A stretch of DNA of 44,641 nucleotides from Propioniciclava tarda (lineage in GTDB: Bacteria; Actinomycetota; Actinomycetes; Propionibacteriales; Propionibacteriaceae): NCBI RefSeq assembly GCF_900182665.1, contig NZ_FXTL01000022.1, positions 1 to 44,641 of the forward strand. The letters run 5' to 3'. Each line of letters starts with the position of its first letter. Positions within the stretch are counted from its first letter, which is position 1. This document shows positions 15,618 to 25,587 of the stretch, one piece after another. The notes beneath the pieces are model-generated. The model was given only the letters and a program-made list of their open reading frames with translations, ran no database searches and was not told the origin of the DNA. The translations under genes were made by a program, and so were the position numbers.

Positions 15618-16577
15618 TCACACCTTGCGGATGCGGATCCATTCGATGTCGTGGTTGGCGTCCTTGCGGAGGATGACCGTCGCGCGACCCCGGGTGGGCG
15701 CGATGTTCGACTCGAGGTTGGGGCCGTTGATCATGTCCCAGATGTTGCCGGCGGTGGCGACCGCTTCGGCGTCGTCGAGCTCGGCAAACCGGCGGAAAAA
15801 GGAGTCCGGGTCCGCGAAGGCCGTCCGGCGCAGGGTCATGAAGCGCTCGATGTACCAGGTGCGCAGGTTCGCGACGGAGGCGTCCACGTAGACGGAGAAG
15901 TCGAAGAAGTCCGAGACGGCCAGCGGCAGGACGCCGTCGCGGCGGCGCCGCGGTGGCTGCAGGACGTTCAGTCCCTCGACAATGAGGATCTGGGGACGCC
16001 GGACCACCACGTGCTCGTCCGGGACGATGTCGTAGATCAGGTGGCTGTAGACAGGCGCGGTGACCTCGGCCGCCCCCGACTTGACGTCCATGACGAACCG
16101 CAGCAGAGCGGCCCGGTCGTACGACTCAGGGAAGCCCTTGCGGGACATCAGCCCGCGCTCCTCGAGGACGGCGTTCGGGTAGAGGAAGCCGTCGGTGGTC
16201 ACCAGGTCGACGTGCGGATGGCCCGGCGTCTGGGCCAGCAGCTCCTTCAGCAGCCGCGATGTCGTGGACTTGCCCACCGAAACCGAGCCGGCGACGCCGA
16301 TGACGAACGGCGTCCGCTGTTCCTGAAGGTCGAGGAAGTCGTGGGTGGTCGAGTAGAGGTCGCCGGTGTGGCGGACGTACAGGCTGATCAACTCGGTCAG
16401 CGGCGCGTAGACCTGCAGCACCTGGTCGACATCGATGGTGTCCTGGCTGGACCTGGCCGCGCGGACCATCTCCTCGGTGACCTGAACCGGCAGCGACTGG
16501 GACAGGCGCGCCCACTCGCCGCGCGTCCGGCTGACGTAGGGACCGTACGGGTCGCTCGCCCGGAGCGGTTCTGCCAT
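15618..16577 (-). CDS. coaA: Type I pantothenate kinase
   Basis: It phosphorylates pantothenate, the first committed step of coenzyme A synthesis. The 319-residue length and motifs match the prokaryotic type I family: P-loop GVAGSVSVGKST (94-105), VTTDGFLYPN, RKGFPESYD, YSHLIYDIVP and a C-terminal RATVILRKDANH. The start is ATG 16577. On the minus strand TAGGAT (16590-16585) lies 7 nt before it, a leaderless-type signal, while AGGAT could also serve as a ribosome site. It is divergent from glmS with an 84-bp gap. Confidence 0.95.
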   Translation of the reverse strand: MAEPLRASDPYGPYVSRTRGEWARLSQSLPVQVTEEMVRAARSSQDTIDVDQVLQVYAPLTELISLYVRHTGDLYSTTHDFLDLQEQRTPFVIGVAGSVSVGKSTTSRLLKELLAQTPGHPHVDLVTTDGFLYPNAVLEERGLMSRKGFPESYDRAALLRFVMDVKSGAAEVTAPVYSHLIYDIVPDEHVVVRRPQILIVEGLNVLQPPRRRRDGVLPLAVSDFFDFSVYVDASVANLRTWYIERFMTLRRTAFADPDSFFRRFAELDDAEAVATAGNIWDMINGPNLESNIAPTRGRATVILRKDANHDIEWIRIRKV

Positions 16578-16661
16578 GGCGGCGATCCTAGCCGCGCCGA
16601 GGATCGCCGCGCGGCCGAGCCACATCACGGGCTGTCGGCCTCGACCGATAGGCTGACCGGC

Positions 16662-18506
16662 ATGTGCGGAATCATCGGCTACGTCGGACCCCGGAGCGCA
16701 GAGTCAGTCGTTATCGACGGCCTGCGGCGGATGGAGTATCGAGGCTACGACTCGGCGGGCATCGCCGTGTTGGAGGCTGGGGGGATCGCCCTGCGGAAGA
16801 AGGCGGGCAAGCTCGTCAACCTCGAGACCGAGTTGGAGATCGATCCGATCCCCGAGTCCCACGTCGGAATCGGGCACACGCGTTGGGCAACCCACGGCGC
16901 CCCGAACGACGCCAACGCTCACCCGCACGTGTCCACCAACGGACGCGTCGCGCTGGTCCACAACGGCATCATCGAGAACTTCGCGTCTCTGCGCGCCGAG
17001 GCGATCGCCAAGGGTGCGGTGTTTGCCTCCGAGACCGACAGCGAGGCTGCGGCCCAGTTGCTGGGCCTCGAAGTTGCCGCGGGCGCCGGCCTGGCCGACG
17101 CCATGCGGACGATCTGCCGACGCCTTGAGGGCGCGTTCACCCTGGTCGCCATCGATACCGCCAGCCCCGACCGGATCGTCGCCGCGCGCCGCAACTCGCC
17201 GCTCGTGGTGGGCGTCGGCGACGGCGAAATGTTCGTGGCGTCCGACGTGGCCGCCTTCATCGAGTTCACCCGGGACGCCGTGGAGATGGGCCAGGACGAG
17301 GTCGTCGAGGTCACCAGCGACGGCTACACGGTCACGGACTTCGCCGGCACGGTCGTCGCCGGCAAGCCGTTCCACGTCGACTGGGACCTCTCGGCCGCCG
17401 AGAAGGCCGGCTACGACTGGTTCATGCGCAAGGAGATCTACGAGCAGCCCAAGGCCGTGCTCGACACGCTGCTGGGCCGCTACAACGAGGCTCGTGAGCT
17501 GACCCTGGACGAGGTGCGCATCGCCGACTCCGAGCTCAAGCGCATCAACAAGATCATCATCGTGGCTTGTGGCACGGCGTTCTACTCGGGCCTGGTCGCC
17601 AAGTACGCGATCGAGCACTGGTGCCGCATCCCGTGCGAGGTCGAGATCGCGTCCGAGTTCCGCTACCGCGACCCGATCATCACCTCTGAGACGCTGCTGG
17701 TGACGATCTCGCAGTCAGGCGAGACGGCCGACACGCTGATGGCCGTCCGGCACGCCCGCGAGCAGGGTGCCAAGGTCATCGCGATCTGCAACACCAACGG
17801 CGCGACGATCCCGCGCGAGTCGGACGCCGTCATCTACACCCACGCCGGACCCGAGATCGGGGTGGCGTCCACGAAGGGCTTCACGACCCAGATCGCAGCC
17901 GCGTACCTGCTGGGGCTCTACCTGGCGCAGGTCCGGGGCACGAAGTTCGGCGACGAGATCGCCGCCGTGATGACCGAGTTGGAGTCGATGCCGGAGAAGA
18001 TTCAGCGGGTGCTCGACAACACCGATCAGTTCCACGCGTTGGCGACGCGGCTGTCGGACAAGCGGTCCGTGCTGTTCCTCGGTCGCCACGTCGGCTACCC
18101 GATCGCCCTCGAGGGTGCGCTCAAGCTGAAGGAGATCGCGTACCTGCACGCGGAGGGCTTCCCGGCGGGCGAGCTCAAGCACGGCCCGATCGCGCTGGTC
18201 GAGCCGGGCATCCCGATCTTCGTCGTCGTCCCGCCCCACGGGCGCGATCAGCTGCACGACAAGGTGATCTCCAACATCCAGGAGGTGCGGGCCCGTGGCG
18301 CGCAGACGATCGTCCTGGTCGAAGAGGGCGACACCGAGGTCGAGCCGTACGCCGACGAGGTGATCTGGCTGCCGAAGGCGTCCACGCTGCTGCAGCCCCT
18401 GCTGGCCATCGTGCCGCTGCAGATCTTCGCCTGCGAGGTCGCGACCCGGCTGGGCCACGACGTCGATCAGCCGCGCAACCTGGCCAAGTCGGTCACGGTC
18501 GAGTGA
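16662..18506 (+). CDS. glmS: Glutamine-fructose-6-phosphate aminotransferase (isomerizing)
   Basis: It makes glucosamine-6-phosphate from fructose-6-phosphate and glutamine, feeding UDP-GlcNAc for peptidoglycan and for the amino sugars of the polysaccharide locus downstream. The 614-residue protein starts MCGIIGYVG, so Cys2 is the glutaminase nucleophile. [16 protein letters not shown] and HNGIIENF follow, then two SIS domains ([12 protein letters not shown], and [28 protein letters not shown]). It ends with the isomerase tail [14 protein letters not shown] 16662 is preceded by TAGGCT (16649-16654) at 7 nt, with no ribosome site, a leaderless layout. No glmS ribozyme is seen. It overlaps acpS by 4 bp. 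Confidence 0.97.
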   Translation: MCGIIGYVGPRSAESVVIDGLRRMEYRGYDSAGIAVLEAGGIALRKKAGKLVNLETELEIDPIPESHVGIGHTRWATHGAPNDANAHPHVSTNGRVALVHNGIIENFASLRAEAIAKGAVFASETDSEAAAQLLGLEVAAGAGLADAMRTICRRLEGAFTLVAIDTASPDRIVAARRNSPLVVGVGDGEMFVASDVAAFIEFTRDAVEMGQDEVVEVTSDGYTVTDFAGTVVAGKPFHVDWDLSAAEKAGYDWFMRKEIYEQPKAVLDTLLGRYNEARELTLDEVRIADSELKRINKIIIVACGTAFYSGLVAKYAIEHWCRIPCEVEIASEFRYRDPIITSETLLVTISQSGETADTLMAVRHAREQGAKVIAICNTNGATIPRESDAVIYTHAGPEIGVASTKGFTTQIAAAYLLGLYLAQVRGTKFGDEIAAVMTELESMPEKIQRVLDNTDQFHALATRLSDKRSVLFLGRHVGYPIALEGALKLKEIAYLHAEGFPAGELKHGPIALVEPGIPIFVVVPPHGRDQLHDKVISNIQEVRARGAQTIVLVEEGDTEVEPYADEVIWLPKASTLLQPLLAIVPLQIFACEVATRLGHDVDQPRNLAKSVTVE

Positions 18507-18859
18507 TCGTCGGCATCGGCGTCGACGTCTGCTCCCTGGAGCGGTTCGCGGCGGCGTCCGGACGCCCCGGCGTCCTGGATCGCCTGCTGACGCCGGCCGA
18601 GCAGGATGGGCGTCCGGAGACACTCGCAGGACGCTTCGCCGCGAAGGAAGCCCTCGCCAAGGCCCTCGGAGCGCCGTCCGGCCTGGTCTGGACCGACTGC
18701 GTCGTCACCTCGGACGCCGACGGTCGCCCCGCGCTCGTGCTCAGCGGAACGGTCGCGGCGCGAGCGTCCGAACTGGGTGTCACGCGGACGCACGTCTCGA
18801 TCAGCCACGACGCTGGGGTCGCCGTGGCCATGGTGATCTGCGAGGCCGGCGAGCGATGA
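18503..18859 (+). CDS. acpS: Holo-[acyl-carrier-protein] synthase
   Basis: It transfers 4'-phosphopantetheine from CoA to apo-ACP. The 118-residue AcpS-type transferase has the metal ligand Asp8 in [12 protein letters not shown] and [12 protein letters not shown] (45-56) with the second acidic ligand, then a typical HVSISHD motif. The GTG at 18503 overlaps the glmS stop (GTGA), so the two are coupled. Confidence 0.94.
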   Translation: MIVGIGVDVCSLERFAAASGRPGVLDRLLTPAEQDGRPETLAGRFAAKEALAKALGAPSGLVWTDCVVTSDADGRPALVLSGTVAARASELGVTRTHVSISHDAGVAVAMVICEAGER

Positions 18860-18873
18860 GGACGACCGGCCGA

Positions 18874-18911
18874 GGCGTCCGGTCTGGGTCTTCGACGGTC
18901 GACCGGACGCC
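18874..18911. terminator. Convergent terminator between acpS and the quinone oxidoreductase
   Basis: An 11-bp inverted repeat, GGCGTCCGGTC (18874-18884) with GACCGGACGCC (18901-18911), fills the 63-bp gap between convergent genes. The 16-nt loop has some internal pairing. The arms are built from the frequent GGCGTCC word. Confidence 0.65.
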
Positions 18912-18922
18912 GCGAGCGCGCG

Positions 18923-19885
18923 TCAGCCGATGGTCAGCACGACCTTGCCGAGCGCCTTGGACGTCATGACGTAGTCCTGGGCCGCGGCGGCCTCGGCGAG
19001 CGGGAACTCGCGTCCGACGCGGGGGACCAGCGAGCCGTCCGCCAGCTTGGCGGCCAGGTCACCCAGCGCGGTCGCCCGCGCGGCCGGTGAGGCGTTCCAG
19101 TTCGCGACGCCGCGGATGTCGGCGTCCTTGCCCATGACCAGGCGGGGGTTGAACTCGAGGGCGCCGCGGTTGCCGACGACGACGATGCGTCCGAACGTCG
19201 CCAGGCAGGTGAAGTCGTCGACGAGGTTCTCGTTGGCGAGCATCTCGACGATCAGGTCGACGCCGTGCCCGCCGGTGAGGGCCTTGATCTGGTCGTACTG
19301 GTCGGGTGCGCGGTGGTCGACGACCGGGACCCCGAGGTCACGAACGGCCGCCAGGCCCTCGTCGCTGCCGGCCGTTCCGATGACGGACGCCCCCGCCGCG
19401 CGCGCCAGCTGGACCGCCAGGTAGCCGACCGCGCCGGACGCCCCGTGCACCAGCACCTGCTCGCCCGCCTTGAGCCCGCCGCGCTCGAACAGGGCGCGGT
19501 GCGCCGCCAGTCCGGGGATGCCGAGGGAGGCGCCCTGGGCGAACGAGACGCCGGCCGGCAGCGGCCAGACCGACGAGGCGTCCGCCACGACGTACTCGGC
19601 GTAGGTGCCCGTGTCGCGGGAGGCGACGAAGACCCGGTCGCCGACCGCGCAGTCGACGCCGGCGCCGACGGCGTCCACGACGCCCGCGGCGTCGAAGCCG
19701 GGCACGTAGGGCAGGCCCGGATCGTAGGCCGCGTAGCCGCCGTTGCGGATGTAGACCTCGACCGGGTTCACCCCTGCGGCGTGGACGCGGACGCGGATCT
19801 CGCCCGGGCCGGGCTCGGACGACGGGAGCTCGACCAGGGACAGCACGCTCGAATCGCCGAACGCGCTCGCCTGAACAGCCTTCAT
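18923..19885 (-). CDS. NADPH:quinone oxidoreductase-like protein (zeta-crystallin family MDR)
   Basis: A 320-residue medium-chain reductase. The N-terminal GroES-like domain has RVHAAGVNPVEVYIRNG and GFDAAGVVDAVG. The nucleotide-binding motif is HGASGAVGYLAVQLARAAGA, and no zinc-binding Cys set is present, which fits quinone oxidoreductases. The physiological substrate is unknown. The ATG at 19885 follows AAGGAG at 7 nt, one of the best ribosome sites in the window. It is divergent from nnr with a 63-bp shared promoter gap. Confidence 0.87.
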   Translation of the reverse strand: MKAVQASAFGDSSVLSLVELPSSEPGPGEIRVRVHAAGVNPVEVYIRNGGYAAYDPGLPYVPGFDAAGVVDAVGAGVDCAVGDRVFVASRDTGTYAEYVVADASSVWPLPAGVSFAQGASLGIPGLAAHRALFERGGLKAGEQVLVHGASGAVGYLAVQLARAAGASVIGTAGSDEGLAAVRDLGVPVVDHRAPDQYDQIKALTGGHGVDLIVEMLANENLVDDFTCLATFGRIVVVGNRGALEFNPRLVMGKDADIRGVANWNASPAARATALGDLAAKLADGSLVPRVGREFPLAEAAAAQDYVMTSKALGKVVLTIG

Positions 19886-19948
19886 GGTGGTCTCCTTCGA
19901 TCGTGACGCGGGCCCTGTCACGGTTACCTCCCACCTTAGAGTGAGCCC

Positions 19949-21361
19949 ATGGATTCGGTGTTCACGGTGGCCGAGATTCGACGGGCCGAAGAGGCCACGG
20001 GCGACCTGCTGGCGTCCGGCGAGTTGATGCAGCGGGCGGCGTCCGCGCTGGCTTCGGTGGTGCTCGATGAGCTGGGCGATCGTCCGCGCGGACGCCGGGT
20101 GCTGCTGGCCGTCGGGTCCGGGAACAACGGCGGAGACGCACTCTGGGCCGGCGTGCGGCTGCTGCGCAGGGGCGTCCGGGTGGACGCCTGGCGGACGGCC
20201 GACGCGGTTCACGAGGAGGGCTGGGCGGCGTTCGTCGCCGCTGGCGGCCGTGAAGTGGACGCGATGAGCGCGCTGGAGGCGCTGGTGGACGCCGACCTGG
20301 TCGTGGACGGCGTCCTCGGCATCGGGGGCCGGGGCGGGCTCCGCGGCGCAGCGGCCGTGTTCGCCCAGGCGTGCGCGGACACTCAGACCCCCGTGATCGC
20401 CGTCGACCTGCCGTCCGGTCTCGAGGGCGACTCGTGCGTCGCGCTCCCCAGTTTCGCTGCGGACGTCACCGTGACCTTCGGCGGACGCAAGGCGTGCCAG
20501 GTGTTGCAGCCGGCGGCGTCGCGCTGCGGACGCGTCGTCGTGGTCGACATCGGCCTCGACCTCGGCGAGCCGGAGCTCTGGACCTGGTCTGCGGCCGATG
20601 TGGCGGCGCATTACCCCTGGCCGGGGCCGGATTCCGACAAGTACGCCCGCGGCGTCGTCGGCGTCGACACCGGCTCGGCGACCTACCCCGGCGCGGCGGT
20701 GCTTGCGACGATGGGTGCCGTCTACGGGGGAGCGGGCATGGTGCGCTACCTCGGTGCCGCCCGCGATGCCGTGGTCGCCGCGCTGCCCAATGTGGTGACC
20801 GCGGCCGGACGGGTCCAGGCGTGGCTCGTGGGCAGCGGCTGGGGATCGCGGCCGGACGCCTCCGCGATCGTCGCCTGGTGCCTGGGCGAGGGGCTGCCGA
20901 CGGTCGTGGACGCCGACGCGCTGTTCGCGCTGGGGGACGCGACGCTCGGCGGCCACGTGCTGCTGACGCCCCACGCGGGAGAGCTCGCGCGGCTGCTCAG
21001 CGTGGAGCGGTCGGCGGTCGAGGCTGACCCCGCCGGGCATGCGCGGCGGGCGGCGTCCGAGACGGGGGCGGTGGTGCTGTTGAAGGGGGCGAGCCAGTAC
21101 GTGGCGGAGCCGTCCGGACGGGTCACCCTGGCCGTCGGTGGCCCCGCCTGGACCGCCCAGGCCGGGTCGGGGGACACCTTGGCGGGGCTCTGCGCGGCGA
21201 TGCTCGCGGCCGGACGCCCCGCGGGCGAGGCGGCGCTGTTGGGGGCGTCCCTGCAGGCGATCGCGGCGCGGAACTTCCCGGGTCCGCGTCCGCCGCAGGA
21301 CCTGGTCCGGCACGTCGCGGACGTCATCCCCATGCTGCGTTCCCCGGGCCTGGATCGATAG
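19949..21361 (+). CDS. nnr: Bifunctional NAD(P)H-hydrate epimerase / dehydratase
   Basis: It repairs damaged NAD(P)H hydrate: an N-terminal YjeF_N epimerase domain and a C-terminal carbohydrate-kinase-like ADP/ATP-dependent dehydratase. In 470 residues the epimerase shows VGSGNNGGDALWAGVRLL (about 51-68) and AVDLPSGLEGD. The dehydratase shows LTPHAGELARLL, LLKGASQYV and the catalytic AGSGDTLAG motif. The ATG at 19949 follows TAGAGT (19937-19942) by 6 nt without a ribosome site, a leaderless pattern. In many actinobacteria alr follows; here tsaE does. Confidence 0.93.
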   Translation: MDSVFTVAEIRRAEEATGDLLASGELMQRAASALASVVLDELGDRPRGRRVLLAVGSGNNGGDALWAGVRLLRRGVRVDAWRTADAVHEEGWAAFVAAGGREVDAMSALEALVDADLVVDGVLGIGGRGGLRGAAAVFAQACADTQTPVIAVDLPSGLEGDSCVALPSFAADVTVTFGGRKACQVLQPAASRCGRVVVVDIGLDLGEPELWTWSAADVAAHYPWPGPDSDKYARGVVGVDTGSATYPGAAVLATMGAVYGGAGMVRYLGAARDAVVAALPNVVTAAGRVQAWLVGSGWGSRPDASAIVAWCLGEGLPTVVDADALFALGDATLGGHVLLTPHAGELARLLSVERSAVEADPAGHARRAASETGAVVLLKGASQYVAEPSGRVTLAVGGPAWTAQAGSGDTLAGLCAAMLAAGRPAGEAALLGASLQAIAARNFPGPRPPQDLVRHVADVIPMLRSPGLDR

Positions 21362-21493
21362 GGGTCACCCGCGCATGACAGCACGGTCATAGGCCACGCA
21401 CGGACGCGACTGCGGTCCAGGGGCCAGCGCTCGATTTCGAGGGCTCCGTGGCCGATTGGTAGGCTTCGCGGGTTGTCGACCGCAGAGGTGAGC

Positions 21494-22525
21494 ATGTCCC
21501 ACGCCCAGCGTGACCGACTCGAAGACGAGACCCCCATCGAACAGCTGGCCGAGGCCACGCTGTCGGACGGCCGCGTCCTCACGCTGCGGCTGGCCGTCGA
21601 GGCGGACGCCCCCGGCATCGTGGACGTGGTCCACGCCGCCTTCCGCGCGCGGCGTCCGGTGGAGCCTCCGCCCACCGCGCTGCTCGAATCGGCCGAGACG
21701 ATCGCGGCCACCGTCTCCGAGGGTGAGGCTGTGGTCGCGGTCCTCGACGGACGCATCGTCGGCACGATCATGATCGACTACTCGAACTCGCAGTTGCCCC
21801 CCGGCGAGCCCGCGGCGGCTCTGCTAGAGCGCGTCTCCACCGACCCCGCCACCCAGGGCCTCGGCATCGCCTCGTTGATGGTCGGCGTCACCATGAACCT
21901 GCTCGCCATGCGCGGTGTGACGTCGGCGTGCCTGTTCGTGCGGCGCGAGTTCCCCGAGATCCGGCACTGGTGGGAGCGGCACGAGTTCGTCTTTGCGTCC
22001 AGCTTCGAGAACAGCTGGTTCCTGCGGCGTCCCGTACCCGTCCTGGCCGTCGCGCCGGACGCCGACGCGATGCGCACGCTCGGCCGCGCGCTGGCGTCCG
22101 TGCTGGCCCCCGGCGACCTGATCGTCGCGTCCGGGGACCTCGGTGCCGGCAAGACCACCCTCACCCAGGGCATCGGCGAGGGCCTCGGCGTCGAGGGCCC
22201 GATCACCTCGCCCACGTTCGTGCTGGCCCGCGTCCACAAGTCGCTGGTCGACGGCCCGGCGCTCGTCCACGCGGACGCGTACCGCCTTGGCGGCTTCGCC
22301 GAACTCGAGGACCTCGACCTCGAAGAATCGCTGGCGGACTCGGTCACGCTCATCGAGTGGGGAGCCGGTGTCTCGGAGGCCCTCTCGCCCGGCCACCTCG
22401 ACATCCAGATCGTCCGTGGGCTCGACCCGTCCGACGAGACCCGGTGGGTCTTCTTCACGCCCGTCGGAGAACGCTGGCAGGACGCCCCGCTCGCGGCCGC
22501 CTTGACCCCCGTGGAGGCGTCGTGA
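21494..22525 (+). CDS. tsaE: GNAT acetyltransferase fused to TsaE (tRNA t6A ATPase)
   Basis: A 343-residue two-domain protein. Residues 1 to about 180 form a GNAT acetyltransferase with the CoA-loop variant ERVSTDPATQGLGIASLMVG. Residues from about 190 form TsaE with Walker A SGDLGAGKTTLTQGI, SPTFVL and ADAYRLG motifs and LIEWGAG near the end. TsaE is the ATPase that assists TsaB/TsaD in making threonylcarbamoyladenosine on tRNA. ATG 21494 follows GAGGTG closely. Upstream TAGGCT (21460-21465) stands 7 nt before an in-frame TTG at 21473, which would add seven residues if the mRNA is leaderless. The fused GNAT domain's substrate is unknown. First gene of tsaE-tsaB-rimI-tsaD. Confidence 0.9.
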   Translation: MSHAQRDRLEDETPIEQLAEATLSDGRVLTLRLAVEADAPGIVDVVHAAFRARRPVEPPPTALLESAETIAATVSEGEAVVAVLDGRIVGTIMIDYSNSQLPPGEPAAALLERVSTDPATQGLGIASLMVGVTMNLLAMRGVTSACLFVRREFPEIRHWWERHEFVFASSFENSWFLRRPVPVLAVAPDADAMRTLGRALASVLAPGDLIVASGDLGAGKTTLTQGIGEGLGVEGPITSPTFVLARVHKSLVDGPALVHADAYRLGGFAELEDLDLEESLADSVTLIEWGAGVSEALSPGHLDIQIVRGLDPSDETRWVFFTPVGERWQDAPLAAALTPVEAS

Positions 22526-23160
22526 TCACGCTCGCCGTCGACACCTCGACCGACGTCCGGGTGGGCATCGCGCGCGACGGCGTCGTGCTGGCGTCCGGGT
22601 CGGTCGAGAACCCCCGCGCGCACGCCGAACAGCTCATGCCGCTGGTCGAGTCGACGCTTGCCTCGGTCGGCCTGGCGCTCGGCGATGTGGACGCGATCGT
22701 CGCCGGCGTCGGTCCCGGTCCCTTCACCGGACTGCGCGTCGGCGTCGTCACCGCGACCACGCTGGGGCTGGTGCTGCGGCGTCCGGTCAAGGGCGTTTGC
22801 AGCCTGGACGCCGTCGCCGCGGCCTGGTCGGACGCGCCCGAGCGCTTCGTCGCCGTCTCGGACGCCCGCCGCCGCGAGGTGTACTGGGCGGTGTACGCGG
22901 GAGGCGTCCGGGTGGAAGGTCCGTTCGTGACGGCCCCGTCCGAGGTGCCCGACCTGCCGTTGGCCGGCCCAGGCGCCGAGCTGGTCCGGCCCACCAGCGG
23001 GCCGACGATCCTGGACGCCGGCGTCTTCGCGGCGACGGCGTCCGAGATGCCGGACGCGGGGCTGGAGCCGCTGTACCTGAGGCGTCCGGACGCCGAACTG
23101 CCGACCGCGAAGAAGACGACGATCCCGCAGCCACGGGTCTCGATCCGGAAGCGGCCATGA
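22522..23160 (+). CDS. tsaB: tRNA threonylcarbamoyladenosine biosynthesis protein TsaB
   Basis: A 212-residue ASKHA-fold protein that dimerises with TsaD and is needed for t6A37 synthesis. It has LAVDTSTDVRVGI at the N-terminus, GVGPGPFTGLRVGV (typical PGSFTGLR region) and SDARRREVYWAVY. The GTG start at 22522 overlaps the tsaE stop, and its stop overlaps the rimI ATG, both by 4 bp. Confidence 0.93.
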   Translation: MITLAVDTSTDVRVGIARDGVVLASGSVENPRAHAEQLMPLVESTLASVGLALGDVDAIVAGVGPGPFTGLRVGVVTATTLGLVLRRPVKGVCSLDAVAAAWSDAPERFVAVSDARRREVYWAVYAGGVRVEGPFVTAPSEVPDLPLAGPGAELVRPTSGPTILDAGVFAATASEMPDAGLEPLYLRRPDAELPTAKKTTIPQPRVSIRKRP

Positions 23161-23609
23161 TCATCGACGCGGCCACGCTCGACGACCTGGACGCGATCAT
23201 GGCCCTGGAAGCCGAGGGCTTCGACCACGGCCACTGGAGCGCGGACGCCTGGCGCAGCGAACTGCTGGGGGCGGATCGGTGCGTCCTGGTGGCCCGCGAC
23301 GCGTCCGTCATCGGCGTCGCGACCTTCCAACTCGTCGCAGACACGGCCGACCTGCACCGCGTGATCGTGGCCGCCGAGCGCCGCCGGCAGGGGGTCGGAC
23401 GCCAGTTGGTGCAGGGGGGCATCGAGTGGGCGAGCGGGCACGGCGCCACCGAGATGGTCCTGGAGGTCGACGAGACCAACGCGCCTGCGCTGCATGCCTA
23501 CGAGGGGCTGGGTTTCCGGACGCTGGCAAGGCGCGACGACTACTACGGAACAGGGCTGCACGCGCTGGTGATGGCGCTCGAGCTGGCTAAGACAAGGAGT
23601 GGGGCATGA
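23157..23609 (+). CDS. rimI: Ribosomal protein S18 alanine N-acetyltransferase
   Basis: A 150-residue GNAT enzyme predicted to acetylate the N-terminal Ala of S18, although actinobacterial RimI proteins can have other protein targets. Motif A reads [19 protein letters not shown] (the RRxGxG acetyl-CoA loop), followed by [28 protein letters not shown], a standard RimI end. It overlaps tsaB and tsaD by 4 bp at either end. Confidence 0.92.
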   Translation: MIIDAATLDDLDAIMALEAEGFDHGHWSADAWRSELLGADRCVLVARDASVIGVATFQLVADTADLHRVIVAAERRRQGVGRQLVQGGIEWASGHGATEMVLEVDETNAPALHAYEGLGFRTLARRDDYYGTGLHALVMALELAKTRSGA

Positions 23610-24649
23610 CGGGTCCGCTGATCTTGGGGATCGAGTCGTCCTGCGACGAGACGGGCGTGGGCATCGTTCGCGGACGAGAGCTGTTGGCCAACGAGGTCGC
23701 CTCGTCGGTCGACCAGCATGCGCGTTGGGGCGGCGTCGTGCCGGAGGTGGCGTCGAGGGCGCACCTGCAGGCGATGGTCCCCGCGCTGGAGCGCGCGCTG
23801 GCCAAGGCCGACGTCGACCTCACCGAGATCGACGCCATCGCCGTGACCGCCGGGCCGGGCCTGATGGGGGCGTTGGTGATCGGGCTCGCGTCCGCGAAAG
23901 CCCTAGCCGCGTCCCTCAACAAGCCGCTGTACGGGGTCAATCACCTGGTGGGCCACGTGGCTGTCGACATCTTGGAACACGGCCCCTTGGACATGCCCTG
24001 CGGCGCCTTGCTCGTGTCCGGCGGACACACCAACCTACTCAAGGTCGACGACCTCACCTCCTCGATCACCGAGGTCGGCACGACCATCGACGACGCGGCT
24101 GGGGAGGCGTACGACAAGGTCGCGCGGCTGCTCGGGCTCGGCTACCCGGGCGGTCCGATCGTCGACAAGGCGGCGGCATCCGGCGACCCGAAGGCGATCG
24201 CCTTCCCGCGCGGGCTCACCGCACGACACGACCTGGCCAAGCACCGCTTCGACTTCTCGTTCTCGGGGCTGAAGACCGCCGTGGCCCGCTGGGTCGAGAC
24301 GGCGCGGCTGGAGGGACGCGAGGTACCGATCGACGACGTCTGCGCGTCCTTCCAGGAGGCCGTCGCCGACGTCCTGACCGCCAAGGCCGTCGACATGTGC
24401 GACCACTACGGCTTGAAGCAGTTCGTCATCGGCGGGGGCGTCGCGGCGAACTCGCGCCTGCGCACCCTGCTCGAGGAGCGACTCGCCGCGCGGGGAGTCG
24501 CGCTGAGGCGTCCCAGGCCCGGACTGTGCACCGACAACGGCGCCATGATCGCCATCCTCGGCTCGGAGGTCGTGACGGCCGGGCTGCCGCCGTCGGCGTC
24601 CGATATCGGCGCGGACTCCGGCATGCCGATCTCGAAGGTCCTGGCCTAG
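23606..24649 (+). CDS. tsaD: tRNA N6-adenosine threonylcarbamoyltransferase TsaD
   Basis: The catalytic subunit that transfers threonylcarbamoyl to A37 of ANN-decoding tRNAs. At 347 residues it has [12 protein letters not shown], metal-binding His113 and His117 in [42 protein letters not shown] and [11 protein letters not shown]. It usually precedes groES directly in actinobacteria; here 17.7 kb intervene. Its TAG shares one base with the GTG of the next gene. Confidence 0.95.
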   Translation: MTGPLILGIESSCDETGVGIVRGRELLANEVASSVDQHARWGGVVPEVASRAHLQAMVPALERALAKADVDLTEIDAIAVTAGPGLMGALVIGLASAKALAASLNKPLYGVNHLVGHVAVDILEHGPLDMPCGALLVSGGHTNLLKVDDLTSSITEVGTTIDDAAGEAYDKVARLLGLGYPGGPIVDKAAASGDPKAIAFPRGLTARHDLAKHRFDFSFSGLKTAVARWVETARLEGREVPIDDVCASFQEAVADVLTAKAVDMCDHYGLKQFVIGGGVAANSRLRTLLEERLAARGVALRRPRPGLCTDNGAMIAILGSEVVTAGLPPSASDIGADSGMPISKVLA

Positions 24650-25587
24650 TGACCCGTCGCGCCCGAGCCAATGTGATGCTGCTGTGTGGCTCGGCGATTT
24701 GGGGCTTTGCGTTCGCGTTCCAGGTCATGGGGGCGCACGTGGGTGCCTTCTCGTTCAACTCGAGCCGCTTCCTGTTGGGCGCGGTGTCGCTGCTGCCGCT
24801 GATCGCCTGGGTGGATCGTCGCTCAGGCGTCGATCGGGCCGTGGGACGCCGCCGCTGGCGGTCGGTCCTGGGTCCGGGCGCACTGTGTGGGGTCTTCCTG
24901 TTCGGGGGAGCGTCCTTCCAGCAGATCGCCCTGGCCGACACGACCGCCGGGAACGCGGCATTCGTGACCGGCCTTTACGTGGTGCTGGTGCCCCTCGTCG
25001 GCATCCTGCTGGGCCACCGAGCCACCCTCAACATCTGGATCGGGGCACTCGTCGCGGTCGCCGGCCTCTACCTCCTGACCATGACCGGCGGCATCGCTCA
25101 GATGAACCCTGGCGACCTGCTGTGCCTCGTCAGCACGCTGTTCTGGACGGCGCACATCCTCAGCATCGGGTACTTCGCCCGGCGGATCGATCCGCTGCGG
25201 CTGGCCGTCGCCCAGTTCGTCGCGATGAGCCTGTACGGAGTGCCGTTCGCGTTCGCGACCGAGGCGCGTCCTTTCGCCGACCTCGGCACCGCGATCATCC
25301 CGATCCTGTACGCCGGTGTCGCGAGCGTCGGGCTCGGCTACACCCTGCAGGTGCTCGCGCAGCGGGACGCCCTCGAGTCGCACGCCGCGCTGATCATGAG
25401 CCTCGAGTCCGTGTTCGGCGCGATCGGTGGCGCGCTCTTGCTGGGCGAGCGCATGTCAGGGGTTGGCTACGTCGGTGCTGCGCTGATGCTGGTCGGGATC
25501 GTTGTGTCACAGCTGCCGCGCCGCGGGCAGCCACACGGACCCGCGATCCCCGTTCCCGAGCCACCGTCGACCGCGCTGGAGCTGTGA
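24649..25587 (+). CDS. EamA/DMT-family transporter
   Basis: A 312-residue protein with ten hydrophobic segments arranged as two EamA repeats (first AIWGFAFAFQ, second LLCLVSTLFWTAHILS), the plan of drug/metabolite exporters. LESVFGAIGGALLLGERMSGVGYVGAALMLVGI is the typical last helix pair. The substrate is unknown. The GTG at 24649 overlaps the tsaD stop by one base, so it is translated from the tsa transcript. Confidence 0.88.
   Translation: MTRRARANVMLLCGSAIWGFAFAFQVMGAHVGAFSFNSSRFLLGAVSLLPLIAWVDRRSGVDRAVGRRRWRSVLGPGALCGVFLFGGASFQQIALADTTAGNAAFVTGLYVVLVPLVGILLGHRATLNIWIGALVAVAGLYLLTMTGGIAQMNPGDLLCLVSTLFWTAHILSIGYFARRIDPLRLAVAQFVAMSLYGVPFAFATEARPFADLGTAIIPILYAGVASVGLGYTLQVLAQRDALESHAALIMSLESVFGAIGGALLLGERMSGVGYVGAALMLVGIVVSQLPRRGQPHGPAIPVPEPPSTALEL

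Noticed and set aside
15585-16661. Long in-frame 5' extension of glmS
   Set aside because: It is antisense to coaA. GlmS must begin MCGIIGY because Cys2 is the catalytic residue.
16600-16661. glmS ribozyme
   Set aside because: The gap to coaA is only 84 bp with a leaderless-type promoter; there is no room or pattern for the ribozyme.
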